A stretch of DNA of 64,000 nucleotides from Bradyrhizobium sp. B124 (lineage in GTDB: Bacteria; Pseudomonadota; Alphaproteobacteria; Rhizobiales; Xanthobacteraceae): the NCBI RefSeq assembly GCF_038967635.1, contig NZ_CP152413.1, forward strand, positions 6,328,001 through 6,392,000. The letters are read 5' to 3'. Made by a program: the position numbers and the translations under genes. This document shows, one piece after another, positions 16,687 through 25,355 of this stretch. How positions within the stretch are numbered: position 1 is the stretch's first letter; every line of letters starts with the position of its first letter. The notes under the pieces are model-generated. The model searched no databases, was not told where the DNA came from, and saw nothing but the letters and a program-made list of their open reading frames with translations.

Positions 16687-16728
16687 CACCTAACCTCATT
16701 GCAAGCAACATTGCATTGGGAGGCTGAC

Positions 16729-17793
16729 ATGGCCGATGACGGAATTTTCCTGCGCAACGCCTGGTATGTGGCGGCGCTGAACCACGAGCTGATCGACGGC
16801 AAGAAGCTGGCGCGCACCATTCTGGAGCGGCCGATCGTGATCTATCGCGGCGCCAGCGGAAAGGTGGTCGCGCTCGACGACCGTTGCTGCCATCGCGCCG
16901 CGCCGCTCTCGATGGGGCGCGTCGAGGGTGACGACATCAGGTGCATGTATCACGGCATGAAGTTCGCGGCCGACGGCAAGTGCATCCAGATCCCCGGCCA
17001 GGACGCGATCCCCGCCAAGCTCGGCGTGCGCAGCTATCCGGTGGTCGAACGCTACAACATGATCTTCATCTGGACCGGCGATGCCGAGAAGGCCGATCCG
17101 AAGCTGATCCTCGACTATCCGCCGCTCGAGGATCCCAAATGGCGCGGCCTGCCGGGCTACATGCACTACAAGGCCAACTGGCTCCTGATCGTCGACAACC
17201 TCAGCGACTTCGCGCATCTGGCCTTCGTGCACACCAACACGCTCGGCGGCTCCGAGGAATACGCCTACAAGACCAAGCCGGTGGCGATCGAGAAGCTCGA
17301 TGACGGCTTCCGCGTCGAGCGTTGGCACATGGGCGCCGATGCGCCGCCCTACCACAAGAAGGTGATCTCCAACCGCGACGACAAGGTCGATCGTCGCAAT
17401 ATCGGCCGCATGATCGTGCCTGGCATCTTCACGCTCGACACGACGTTTGCGCCGGCGGGGCAGGGCGTGGAGAAGGGCGTTCAGGTTCCGGGCACGCGGC
17501 AATACCGCAACGCGCAGTTCATGACGCCGGAGACACGCTCCTCGACCCACTTCTTCTGGAACTACCTGCACGATTTCGACATCGACAATCCGAACATTTC
17601 GCTGTCGCTGCGGCATTCCCTCGAGGAGGCCTTCAACGAGGACAAGGATTTCATCGAGGCGCAGCAGAAGGTGCTCGACGTCGATCCGGATTATCAGCTG
17701 CTGGCGATCGGCGCCGATGCGCCGCTGACCTATTTTCGCTGGCTGTTCGCACGCAGGCTCGATGCGGAGAAGGGCACGGCGCGCGCCGCATAG
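16729..17793 (+). CDS. Rieske non-heme iron oxygenase (VanA-like ring-hydroxylating/O-demethylase alpha subunit)
   Basis: A 354-residue oxygenase. The Rieske 2Fe-2S ligands are Cys53 and His55, then Cys72 and His75 (CMYHG). The mononuclear iron triad is Asp160, His163 and His168 (NLSDFAHLAFVH). The short length and NAWYVAALNHEL start fit the vanillate O-demethylase/dicamba group. GGGAGG lies 8 bases before the ATG. No reductase gene is nearby. The substrate, probably an aromatic or methoxy compound, is not identifiable; the divergent LysR gene is the likely regulator. Confidence 0.9.
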   Translation: MADDGIFLRNAWYVAALNHELIDGKKLARTILERPIVIYRGASGKVVALDDRCCHRAAPLSMGRVEGDDIRCMYHGMKFAADGKCIQIPGQDAIPAKLGVRSYPVVERYNMIFIWTGDAEKADPKLILDYPPLEDPKWRGLPGYMHYKANWLLIVDNLSDFAHLAFVHTNTLGGSEEYAYKTKPVAIEKLDDGFRVERWHMGADAPPYHKKVISNRDDKVDRRNIGRMIVPGIFTLDTTFAPAGQGVEKGVQVPGTRQYRNAQFMTPETRSSTHFFWNYLHDFDIDNPNISLSLRHSLEEAFNEDKDFIEAQQKVLDVDPDYQLLAIGADAPLTYFRWLFARRLDAEKGTARAA

Positions 17794-17981
17794 CCGCCGA
17801 AGCGATGGTGTCCCCGCCTGGCTGCAAGGCGTGCCGGGATCGCGAAATCGTGACGTCCCGGCGTGGCTGCCGTCCCGGCGGGTTTGGCGTAGAGTGACCA
17901 ACGTGAATTCGTCGGTTCTTGATCAGGGTCAAGGCTTCGATCCGTGCCGGTCGGACTATTCCGGTGGCGATCAATCGGTGA

Positions 17982-19139
17982 ATGAGCTTGCACGAAAAGA
18001 CGGACCCATCGGAACGAAGTGCCAGCGCCGACTGGGTGCAGCACGCTTGGCTATGGCCGTTTGAAGCCACGCGATTGGCGCTCGATATCTACTCGCAGTG
18101 GTACCCCGGTCGCGCGCCCGAACCGATTGATGCGGCGGACGAAGTGGCGGCGCTGCCCTGGACGACGGCCAATTCGGTGGCGCTGCAACTGCCGTCGATG
18201 CGTCTGCTGGACTTCTCGAGAGCTGGCGAAGGCCAGCCGCTGCTGGTCTGCGCGCCCTATGCGCTGCACCGCGCGAAGATAGCGGATCTTGCGCCCGGCC
18301 ACAGCCTGATGGAGGCGTTACGAGGCGCGGGTATTGCACGTCTCTATCTGACGGATTGGCTCTCGGCGGCACCGGAGATGCGATATTTCTCGATCGACAC
18401 CTATCTGTCCGATCTCAACGTGGCCGTCGACACGATCGGGCCGCCCGTCGACCTTGCCGGTCTCTGTCAGGGTGGCTGGCTGTCACTGCTCTATGCCGCG
18501 CGCTTTCCCGGCAAGGTGCGGCGGCTCGTGCTAGCGGGCAGCCCGGTCGACGTCTCTGTGCCGTCGGAGCTTTCCAGGATGGTCGCCTCGCTTCCGCAGC
18601 AAGGTTTTGAGGCGCTGGTGCGCCAGGGGAATGGAATCGTCAGTGGCAGGCAGATGCTGCAGGTCTGGAGCGTCCCGCTCAGCAGGCTTGACGTGGAAGC
18701 GGCGCTGCAGCGGCGGCTCGACGACAAGTCGGAGGATGCACGGGCGCTGCTCGATTGCTTCACGCGCTGGAACAGCGAGCCGCTCGATCTGCCGGGCACC
18801 TACTACCTCGAAGTGACCGACTGGATCTTTCGCCAGAACCGGATTGCGGCCGGAGACTTCGTCGCGCTTGGCTGCAAGATCGATCTCGCTGCAGTGAAGC
18901 AGCCCGTCTTCCTGCTCGCCGCAGAGAACGACATCGTCGTTCCGCCCGACCAGGCATTTGCGACATTGCGGCTCTTGGGTACGCCGCCCGCGTGGCTGCA
19001 ATGCGACACCGAGCCGTGCAGTCACCTCGGGCTGTTCATGGGTTGCAAGGCTCTGGCCGGTCCGTGGCGCCGGATTGCCCGCTGGCTTCAGTCCGACCTC
19101 GGCGAGGCCGCGGGCGAGCGATCGCAGATCAGCGCCTGA
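17982..19139 (+). CDS. PhaC-like alpha/beta hydrolase with cysteine nucleophile
   Basis: A 385-residue protein. The nucleophile motif is LAGLCQGGW with Cys162 where ordinary hydrolases have Ser; this GxCxG lipase-like box is typical of polyhydroxyalkanoate synthases and relatives. AENDIVVPPDQA supplies a likely Asp and CSHLGLFMG the His. The N-terminal segment (SADWVQHAWLWPFEATRLALDIYSQ) resembles the helical start of PhaC-like proteins, but the length is below that of class I PhaC (about 580 residues). It may be a thioesterase or acyltransferase. A hairpin terminator follows at 19152. Confidence 0.72.
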   Translation: MSLHEKTDPSERSASADWVQHAWLWPFEATRLALDIYSQWYPGRAPEPIDAADEVAALPWTTANSVALQLPSMRLLDFSRAGEGQPLLVCAPYALHRAKIADLAPGHSLMEALRGAGIARLYLTDWLSAAPEMRYFSIDTYLSDLNVAVDTIGPPVDLAGLCQGGWLSLLYAARFPGKVRRLVLAGSPVDVSVPSELSRMVASLPQQGFEALVRQGNGIVSGRQMLQVWSVPLSRLDVEAALQRRLDDKSEDARALLDCFTRWNSEPLDLPGTYYLEVTDWIFRQNRIAAGDFVALGCKIDLAAVKQPVFLLAAENDIVVPPDQAFATLRLLGTPPAWLQCDTEPCSHLGLFMGCKALAGPWRRIARWLQSDLGEAAGERSQISA

Positions 19140-19151
19140 GTGCCAAATGAA

Positions 19152-19185
19152 ATGCCCCGAACTGCAATTTTGCAATCCGGGGCAT
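19152..19185. terminator. Bidirectional hairpin between convergent genes
   Basis: ATGCCCCGAACTGCAA pairs with TTGCAATCCGGGGCAT around a short loop, with few mismatches. It lies between the convergent stops of the PhaC-like gene (19139) and the RidA gene (19215). There is no long T run, but position and stem strength suit termination for both strands. Confidence 0.65.
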
Positions 19186-19214
19186 CGGACTCCATGGCAT
19201 GATCCGCGTCGCGT

Positions 19215-19565
19215 CTATTTCGCCGCGACGACCATGATCTCGACATTGTACTGCGGCGCCGCGAGCTTGGCCTCAACGGTGGCGCGAGCCGGGGTGTTAC
19301 CCTCAGAGACCCAGCCGTCCCACACCGCGTTCATTTCCGGGAAGGTCTTCATGTCGGTGATGTAGATGGTCGCGCTGAGCAGCTTCGACTTGTCGGTGCC
19401 GGCCTTGGCGAGATGGCCGTCGATGATCGACAGGATGTCCTTGGTCTGGTCGGTGACGCTGCCGCCCGCGGCCTTGCCGGCGACAACGCCGGCGAGATAG
19501 ACGGTGTTGCCGTGCACGACGGCCTGGCTCATGCGCGGGCCGGTTTCGAAACGCTGAATGCTCAT
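19215..19565 (-). CDS. RidA family protein
   Basis: A 116-residue protein of the YjgF/YER057c/UK114 family. Start at 19565 (MSIQRFETGPRMSQAVV), preceded by GGAGA at good spacing; the longer frame runs into the repeat at 19599. Family features are the N-terminal strand VVHGNTVYLAGVV, a KLLSATIYITDMKTFPEMNAVWDGWV segment, and ARATVEAKLAAP with the conserved Arg that binds carboxylates. RidA enzymes deaminate reactive enamines and imines; some relatives are not catalytic. Confidence 0.9.
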   Translation of the reverse strand: MSIQRFETGPRMSQAVVHGNTVYLAGVVAGKAAGGSVTDQTKDILSIIDGHLAKAGTDKSKLLSATIYITDMKTFPEMNAVWDGWVSEGNTPARATVEAKLAAPQYNVEIMVVAAK

Positions 19566-19598
19566 TTGGGTCTCCACTTGAATGGCGGGCATGTCCAT

Positions 19599-19697
19599 AG
19601 CGTTTTCAAGCGAAGTGGCTACCGGTTCGCGTGAAGAAAACGCGTCAAGACAAGAGATCGAGAGGTTTGGTTCTGATTTGATCAGAACCAACCCTCT
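19599..19697. repeat. Composite repeat: conserved block plus hairpin
   Basis: The block AGCGTTTTCAAGCGAAGTGG...CGCGTGAAGAAAACGCG (19599-19648) recurs in the opposite orientation at about 55452-55499. Next to it, AGAGGTTTGGTTCTGA and TCAGAACCAACCCTCT (19661-19697) form a 16-bp stem, as does the hairpin next to the other copy. The two copies share architecture but differ in hairpin sequence. Confidence 0.75.
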
Positions 19698-19742
19698 AGC
19701 CTGTCACGGCGACCACCGCCACTGCACAATTTGCAGCACCGC

Positions 19743-20666
19743 TCACGGAAATCGCGCGAAGAACGCCCAAATCGTGTCGGCGCCGTCGATGTCGCCGTTT
19801 TGGGGGCCGAGCAGCGTCGCCGCCAATTTCGTAAAATGCGCGTCCGGGAAGTGGCCGGGCATGCGATGACCGCCGCCATTCACGCGGTAAAGCACGACGT
19901 CACGTCCCTGCGGGCAGGCCGAGTCGATCCGCGTGACTGTCGATTGATCGGACGGATTGCGGTCGGGCAAATCGGTGGTTGCGGCGTCTTTGGTCTCGCA
20001 GCCATCGACACGTCGCCAGAATTCCAGTGTGCGTTCGGTCGACCAGAATCCGTCGGCTGCAAAATAGCTGGTGCCGCGGCCGCCTTGATAGGGGATCAGC
20101 GGGTCGACGGTGCCGTTCATCAGCAGCATCGGTACCGGACGCGCGGGCCGGCAAGCCCCAGCTGACTCATCGGTCAGGTTCATGACGACGCTGGCCGCCG
20201 CGGCGAACAGGTCGGCGCGTTCGCAGGCCAGCGTCATGGCCATCGCGCCGCCGTTGGAGATGCCGGTGACATAAATGCGCTTCGGATCGGCGGTGCCGTC
20301 GCCGACGAGCTTTGCGATCAACTGGGTGATGAAGGCGACGTCGTCGGTGCCTTCCGGCGGCGGATTGCCGGCGCGGCGTGTGTCCGGCCGGGAGTCGGCC
20401 CAGGCGCGGTTCAACCCGTCGGGATAGACCGCTGCAAAGCCGTCGCGCCTGGCGATCAACGGCCACGACGTCCGCGTGATCATGTCGGCGCTACTTTGGG
20501 TCTTGCCGTGCAGCACGATCACGAGCGGCGCCGGCTTGGTGGCTGGAGCCTGCAGCGTGAAGGTTCGCGTCGTGCCGTTGACGACGAGCGAATCCGCAGC
20601 CGCCGGCCCACTGCTCAACGCGAGTTCGCCAGCCAAAACCAGTAAGCCGATTGGGCACCGTCGCAT
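19743..20666 (-). CDS. Secreted PHB-depolymerase/feruloyl-esterase-like hydrolase (LpqC-type)
   Basis: A 307-residue exported esterase. Signal peptide about residues 1-25 (cleavage near AAA-DS). The alpha/beta-hydrolase pattern is clear: VIVLHGKTQSS oxyanion region, nucleophile Ser137 in TGISNGGAMA, and a late His in GGGHRMPG. The segment RRDGFAAVYPDGLNRAW is typical of poly(3-hydroxybutyrate) depolymerase family members (COG3509). The polymer or ester substrate is not determined. It stands alone, with the Fe-S/globin gene 79 bases upstream on the same strand. Confidence 0.85.
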   Translation of the reverse strand: MRRCPIGLLVLAGELALSSGPAAADSLVVNGTTRTFTLQAPATKPAPLVIVLHGKTQSSADMITRTSWPLIARRDGFAAVYPDGLNRAWADSRPDTRRAGNPPPEGTDDVAFITQLIAKLVGDGTADPKRIYVTGISNGGAMAMTLACERADLFAAAASVVMNLTDESAGACRPARPVPMLLMNGTVDPLIPYQGGRGTSYFAADGFWSTERTLEFWRRVDGCETKDAATTDLPDRNPSDQSTVTRIDSACPQGRDVVLYRVNGGGHRMPGHFPDAHFTKLAATLLGPQNGDIDGADTIWAFFARFP

Positions 20667-20745
20667 CGCCAAAGAAACCCGCCTTATTGCGACGATTGCA
20701 GCACGCCGGCGAGGCGGGTTCAACCAGTCTGTCCGGAGCGTGGCT

Positions 20746-22203
20746 TCACGATCCGGTCGGTGCGTCCCGCGTATCGGCCCAGCGCGCGAACAGCGCGATC
20801 TGTTCGGCCGGCCAGGCGCCGTCGCACGGCATGGTGCCGGCCTCGAGGCGGGCCAGGATCTGCCGGCAGTGATTGGTGACGTCCGCCTTGTTCCAGAGAT
20901 CGAAGGCGAACAGCATCGAGTTGCGGTCCATCGGCCGGAACAGCGGCCGGATGTGTTGCTCGAATTGCACGGCCTCGCCGGGGCCGGGCAGCGCGACGCT
21001 GGCTTCGTTCTGGGCCTGCGCGTCGCCTGCGATTGCGGACGGCCGCGCAGCCGGCGTTGCGTTGCAGACCCACCACCAGCGCGGCACCGGCATGTTCGGT
21101 GGCGGTTTCGCGTCGGCGCCGGAATTCTCCACCGCGATCCGTGAGCCCCATTCGATATAGGCGACGAACGCGGCGCGGAATTCCGGATCGGACGGCAGCC
21201 CGGCATCGTCGGCGCTCTGCACCATGTAGGTGGCCCACAGCGCGCGCTGCTCCGGCCGGATCTCCTTGCCGATGTGCTGCGACACCATCCGCCGATAGCC
21301 GCCATAGCGTTCGGTGTAGAAGCGCGGGCCGCCGAACACCTCGCTGAGCCAGGCCGCCACCCGTTCGGGATGATCCGGCGACATCTCGGCGAACAGCGGG
21401 CCGAGCAGCGGATCTTCCGGCACGTAGCGGCTGTAGAAGATGCGCGTCATGTCGAGCAGTGCGGGATAGCCGCCGGCCCATTCGAACAGCGTCGGCTCGC
21501 GCATCGGATCCGGAACCGGATCATGAAATCCGACGTTCCAGTGCATGCCGCTGCAGAACGGCTTGTTCAGCGACGAGCCGCAGCGGCACAGGCTGACATG
21601 CTCCTGCGACGCGCCCGCATTCCCTGTGATCGGCGCGCCATCCTCGTCGACCAGTTCGATTTGGCCGGTGACGCGATAGGGGCCATCCTTCGATACTTCG
21701 ATCTGCGGCGGCCGGTCGACGTCGGACAGGTTGGCGTCCCGCGCGGGGCCGATGCCGATGCCGAGCGCGCCCGACGGACATCGGCGCACCGCATTGATGA
21801 GGTCGTCGAGGCGCGCCCCGCTCGGCGCGATGAACGGTTCCTCGCCGAGATGGAACACCGAGTTGAGCCGGTCGGTGCAGAAGCCGGAATGCGCGCAGGT
21901 GCCGCGATTGTCGAACACGTAGGCCTGCTGCCCCGCATAGACGTCGAGCTTGTCGGGCACCTGCCGTGGATCCCTGGCGCCGGTGAAGCCGCGCGCGATG
22001 TGGCTGTCGTCGCAGAACGGCTTGGTCTGCGATTGCCCGCAGCGGCAGAGCCGCACCGGCGCCTCGGCGGTAACAGGCACACCGAGATGATCGACAATCG
22101 GAATGCCGGGGTCGGGTTCGTAGGGCCCGTTGCGTCTGACGATGATGCGCTTGCGCGGATGTCGCTCGCCGCTCGGGCCTCGGGCGGAACTGTCCTCTGT
22201 CAT
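20746..22203 (-). CDS. Five-module redox fusion: CDGSH, mono-cluster 4Fe-4S, CDGSH, truncated globin, MPCDG tail
   Basis: A 485-residue cytosolic protein. CDGSH 1 has Cys53, Cys55, Cys64 and His68 (CRCGQSQTKPFCDDSH). A ferredoxin-like mono-cluster module has Cys103, Cys109 and Cys142 (CAHSGFC and RRCPSGAL). CDGSH 2 has Cys206, Cys208, Cys217 and His221. Residues 239-355 look like a group II truncated hemoglobin (MTRIFYSRYVPEDPLLGPLF, FYTERYGGYRRM) with His310 as probable proximal heme ligand. The last 75 residues (FEQHIRPLFRPMDR, GTMPCDGAWP) form a further small domain. ATG 22203 is used; a TTG three codons upstream is possible. A role in NO, O2 or redox sensing is inferred. Confidence 0.85.
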   Translation of the reverse strand: MTEDSSARGPSGERHPRKRIIVRRNGPYEPDPGIPIVDHLGVPVTAEAPVRLCRCGQSQTKPFCDDSHIARGFTGARDPRQVPDKLDVYAGQQAYVFDNRGTCAHSGFCTDRLNSVFHLGEEPFIAPSGARLDDLINAVRRCPSGALGIGIGPARDANLSDVDRPPQIEVSKDGPYRVTGQIELVDEDGAPITGNAGASQEHVSLCRCGSSLNKPFCSGMHWNVGFHDPVPDPMREPTLFEWAGGYPALLDMTRIFYSRYVPEDPLLGPLFAEMSPDHPERVAAWLSEVFGGPRFYTERYGGYRRMVSQHIGKEIRPEQRALWATYMVQSADDAGLPSDPEFRAAFVAYIEWGSRIAVENSGADAKPPPNMPVPRWWWVCNATPAARPSAIAGDAQAQNEASVALPGPGEAVQFEQHIRPLFRPMDRNSMLFAFDLWNKADVTNHCRQILARLEAGTMPCDGAWPAEQIALFARWADTRDAPTGS

Positions 22204-22308
22204 GCCTTGCAATGATCCCTGAACTCGCCCAACCCGTGCAAAGCGTGCTTAGATGGATCGACGGCGGCTCTCAACGAACCAGATGGAAAGTGCCGCGGGA
22301 GAGTTGCG

Positions 22309-22656
22309 ATGATCCGCAAGACCAAGCGCAAATATGGTTGCCCGGTCGAGTTCTCGATCGATCAGCTCAGCGGCAAATGGAAGACCGTGATCCTGAGCCG
22401 GCTGAAGGTGCGGCCGATGCGCTACGGCGAATTGCGCCACGACATTCCGCAGCTCAGCGACAAGGTGTTGACCGAGCGCCTGCGCGATCTCTGCAATTCA
22501 GGCTTCGTCAAGCAGGAGCGCGGCGGCGGCTCCTCGCGTTATTGCCTGACCAAACGCGGCGAGATGCTGAAGCCGATGCTGCAGGCGCTCTACGACTGGG
22601 GCGAGGCCAACGCCGACACGTTCGGCGTCCGCTTTCTCAGCGCGGAGGCGGATTAG
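22309..22656 (+). CDS. HxlR-family transcriptional regulator
   Basis: A 115-residue winged-helix protein matching HxlR: GCPVEFSIDQLSGKWKTVILSRL, RYGELRHDIPQLSDKVLTERLRDL and a C-terminal helix. Cys11 in the conserved CPVE motif could be redox-sensitive, as in some HxlR relatives such as HypR and QorR. It is divergent from the Fe-S/globin fusion gene with 105 bases between the starts and is its most likely regulator. Confidence 0.92.
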   Translation: MIRKTKRKYGCPVEFSIDQLSGKWKTVILSRLKVRPMRYGELRHDIPQLSDKVLTERLRDLCNSGFVKQERGGGSSRYCLTKRGEMLKPMLQALYDWGEANADTFGVRFLSAEAD

Positions 22657-22717
22657 GGCCGCTGCGTAAGGGCTATGGGCCAATAGCAGACCTCTTAGAG
22701 GACTTCGGCGAGAATCG

Positions 22718-22921
22718 CTATGGTTTCACAAACAGCACGGTGATGAGCACTGTCAGCGCGAGTCCGAAAATCGCCCAAACAACAAACCCGATCAGAAACT
22801 CGACGAACAGGTTCGATTGCAATCCACAAAGTGCCAGCACTCGTCTTCCCGTGTGAGCGACCAGCGCGTCCAATACGGCTTCGATGAGAGCGCCGATTGC
22901 GCGAATGACAAATTCGGCCAT
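22718..22921 (-). CDS. Small two-helix membrane protein
   Basis: A 67-residue ORF with an amphipathic N-terminal helix (VIRAIGALIEAVLDALVAHTG) and a strong membrane segment (FLIGFVVWAIFGLALTVLITVLF). GAGGA stands 5 bases before the ATG, which supports a real gene. No family recognised. Confidence 0.55.
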   Translation of the reverse strand: MAEFVIRAIGALIEAVLDALVAHTGRRVLALCGLQSNLFVEFLIGFVVWAIFGLALTVLITVLFVKP

Positions 22922-23046
22922 TTGGTCCTCGGGCGTTTCGGGGTCAAAAGCGAATGTCCAGCACTCCGACGGACATGCTAAGGGCCAAAACTGGAGCGGC
23001 GGCGGCCATAGCCCGATGGCATTTTTCGCTTACGTTGATCGCGGCT

Positions 23047-23346
23047 TCAATCCCGATCCATCCCGGCAATGACGCCAAGAAACCAGCCACTGAAGAAAGA
23101 GGCACCAAGCATCATGAGATTGGTCGTTGCGGAGAGACCAAGCTTGTCTTGAACATGATCGAATCCGATCAGCACCACCAGCGTACAAATTAGAGCGCAG
23201 AATGCGGGCCCAAGTGCCCGCCGCCGCGCTACGAGCCGCTGGGCCGGGGCAGCCCCCCGAGAGTTCCGTGATAGATGCCAGGATCGACGAAACGATACCT
23301 CGAAACTCAAGACGACCACGATCAGACAGGCGGTGAGGAAGTACAT
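23047..23346 (-). CDS. Small three-helix membrane protein
   Basis: A 99-residue ORF beginning MYFLTACLIVVVLSFEVSF; start set at 23346 because AAGGA is 8 bases upstream, whereas the ATG two codons earlier is too close to it. Further hydrophobic segments are GPAFCALICTLVVLIGF and TNLMMLGASFFSGWFLGVIAG. A basic loop (RRSWHLSRNSRG) separates helices 1 and 2. No family recognised. Confidence 0.5.
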   Translation of the reverse strand: MYFLTACLIVVVLSFEVSFRRSWHLSRNSRGAAPAQRLVARRRALGPAFCALICTLVVLIGFDHVQDKLGLSATTNLMMLGASFFSGWFLGVIAGMDRD

Positions 23347-23352
23347 GGACAT

Positions 23353-23676
23353 AATCCTTCGTGCCTGAAGGCTTTATCGGCTCGTTCCAAAGAAAGACTT
23401 GCCGAGCCGATCAAAGTTTATCAATTGCGATATTGGCTCCGTAACCGAACGCGATGCGCACGAAGTCCGCTGTGGATCAAAAGCCGTCGATCGCGACCGA
23501 ACAGGGAAGCTTCCGGTTGACCTCGAAGAGCGGACGTTCGCGGCGATTATGCAGACCGTCAGCTATGGGCCAGGAAGCGACAGCGCATTTGGCTTGTTGC
23601 CCAGATTGCTGCGCGTCGGAAACTCTTCCTCAACCCGTAGATGTTGTAAATCTCTCAGCCACATCCAAGGAGCGGA
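23353..23676. other. Intergenic stretch with no convincing gene
   Basis: About 320 bases of lower GC content than the surroundings. Overlapping ORFs exist on the plus strand, but none has a ribosome site or credible composition. The right end carries AAGGAG for the frameshifted gene at 23677. Confidence 0.5.
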
Positions 23677-23882
23677 ATGTCCAAAATGGGAGCATCGATC
23701 GGCGATACCGCCTCCACAATCCTGTCGATCACGCTCCTTGTTCTGGGGTTCGTCGCAACGGTCCTGGGGGGCCGTCCTTCGAGCGGCTCGGCGACGACGT
23801 TGAGGCCCCGTATGTCTTCAAGCTGGTCGGCATCGGGCTGATCGCGTTCTTCTTGATCGCACTCACCTTCAGGCTCATCTGA
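23677..23882 (+). pseudogene. Small two-helix membrane protein gene interrupted by a -1 frameshift at a G run
   Basis: ATG 23677 follows AAGGAG by 4 bases and reads MSKMGASIGDTASTILSITLLVLGFVATVLG, a convincing membrane helix. At the run of six G (about 23766-23771) the frame leaves sense; in the next frame the sequence continues FERLGDDVEAPYVFKLVG and IGLIAFFLIALTFRLI, a second helix, to the stop at 23882. With seven G the ORF would be 68 residues in one frame. It may be a sequencing error, a true inactivation, or slippage during expression. Confidence 0.6.
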
Positions 23883-24189
23883 ACAAAACCCCTTGGAAGG
23901 GCGGCACCGGGGTTGGCGGGCGGCCCGAGGTTGCCGAAAGCTCCCGCTCCATGGGAGTTCGCAAATCCCGGCCGGGTCACGATCTTCAATCCATGCGGAT
24001 GGCTTGCTGCGCTCCGGCAAAGCGGACGTCTTTGGCGCAGACTCCGGCGTCGGGTATCCTGCCGCCGAGGCCCTGACCGGCGCCAAGATCGTGCCGGGCG
24101 CCTTCTCAGTTTGACCCAAAGCTGACCTTGTGCAGTGCACATCCCCATTGATATGCTCGATCCATTCAGTCAGCGGGGAGCCCCGAACG
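23883..24189. other. Intergenic stretch with no convincing gene
   Basis: About 300 bases between the frameshifted gene and the metallo-hydrolase. Short ORFs on both strands (for example at 23913) are arginine-rich shadow frames without ribosome sites. Nothing else recognised. Confidence 0.45.
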
Positions 24190-25161
24190 ATGTCCGGTAT
24201 CTCGCGTCGGGACGTGACACTTGGCGCAGCCGGTGCTTATGCCGCGTTTGGACTCGACAAGCCGATCACGTTTGTCGACGCGGCTCACGCTCAACAGTCC
24301 GTCACGCAACCTTTCCGCAAATACAAGGTCGGCGACATTGAAATCTTCTCTCTGATCGATGGCATGCGTGACGTTCCGCTGCGGGAGGGCATGGTCAGGA
24401 ATGTCAGCGTCGAACAGGTCAAGACCGTGTTGCGTGGCGCCGGTTTTCCCGACAATCAGGCGCCACTGCGGTTTATCGTCATGGCGCTCAAGCTGCGCGA
24501 TCAAGTGGTCCTCATCGACTCGGGTACGGGCGGTCATCCGATTTATGGTGAGGGGAACGGCCGGCTGTTCGAGAGCATGGCGGCGGCAGGCCTTGACCCC
24601 AAGGCAGTCAAGACGATTCTCATCTCCCATCTCCACGGCGACCATATTTATGGCCTCATGAATAATGAGACCAATGCGCAAGTCTTCCCGGATGCCGAGA
24701 TCGTGGTGCCCGCTGCGGAGTTGAAATGGTGGACACGCCCGGGAGTGGAGTCGATCGATCTCGGACCGACGCGCAAAGGCCTTGCCCGGCGCATTCAAGC
24801 TACCGTGGCGACGTGGAAAAACGTCAGACCTTTTGAGGGAGAATCAGAGCTTCTGCCCGGCGTACGCGCCGTAGAGGCGCCCGGCCACAGCCCGGGGATG
24901 GTGGCGCATCTGGTGTCATCCGGCAGCAAACAGTTCCTGATCAGCGCCGACGTGGTCAATCTTTCGCCCCATATTCAAACAAATCCGGAATGGCAGCTTG
25001 CCATCGACCAGGATCCGCAAATGGCTGTCGAAACGCGTAAGAAAATCTTCGATCGCGCGGTCGCCGACAAGCTCACCATTTCGGGTACTCACTGGTTGAT
25101 GCCGAACGTCGGCACGCTGGCCAAGGATGGCAACGGCTACGTATTCGCAGCCGAAGGGTAA
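24190..25161 (+). CDS. Exported MBL-fold metallo-hydrolase
   Basis: A 323-residue metallo-beta-lactamase-fold protein. Start at MSGISRRDVTLGAAGAYAAFG: a twin-arginine (Tat) signal with RRD and a hydrophobic stretch, cleaved near AHA-QQ. The metal motif is His147, His149, Asp151 and His152 (SHLHGDH), with later ligands in APGHSPGM and SADVV. Tat export fits a protein folded with its zinc before transport. The family includes lactonases and quorum-quenching enzymes; the substrate is unknown. Confidence 0.85.
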   Translation: MSGISRRDVTLGAAGAYAAFGLDKPITFVDAAHAQQSVTQPFRKYKVGDIEIFSLIDGMRDVPLREGMVRNVSVEQVKTVLRGAGFPDNQAPLRFIVMALKLRDQVVLIDSGTGGHPIYGEGNGRLFESMAAAGLDPKAVKTILISHLHGDHIYGLMNNETNAQVFPDAEIVVPAAELKWWTRPGVESIDLGPTRKGLARRIQATVATWKNVRPFEGESELLPGVRAVEAPGHSPGMVAHLVSSGSKQFLISADVVNLSPHIQTNPEWQLAIDQDPQMAVETRKKIFDRAVADKLTISGTHWLMPNVGTLAKDGNGYVFAAEG

Positions 25162-25355
25162 CATCTCCGCGACGCTACCCGTTGCTGGCCAGGTGTGCGA
25201 CGACTCTAGACCATGGGCGACCCGGTCGGCGTCTGCGTCAGCTCTTGGCCCTTTTCGGAAATGCCGCGCTTGCTATCGAAGGTCCGGTGTCGGGGGTCAA
25301 GCGGACGTCACAGCGCTTCGGCGTGCAAGAACGTCGAACGCTAGCCCGGCCGGTC

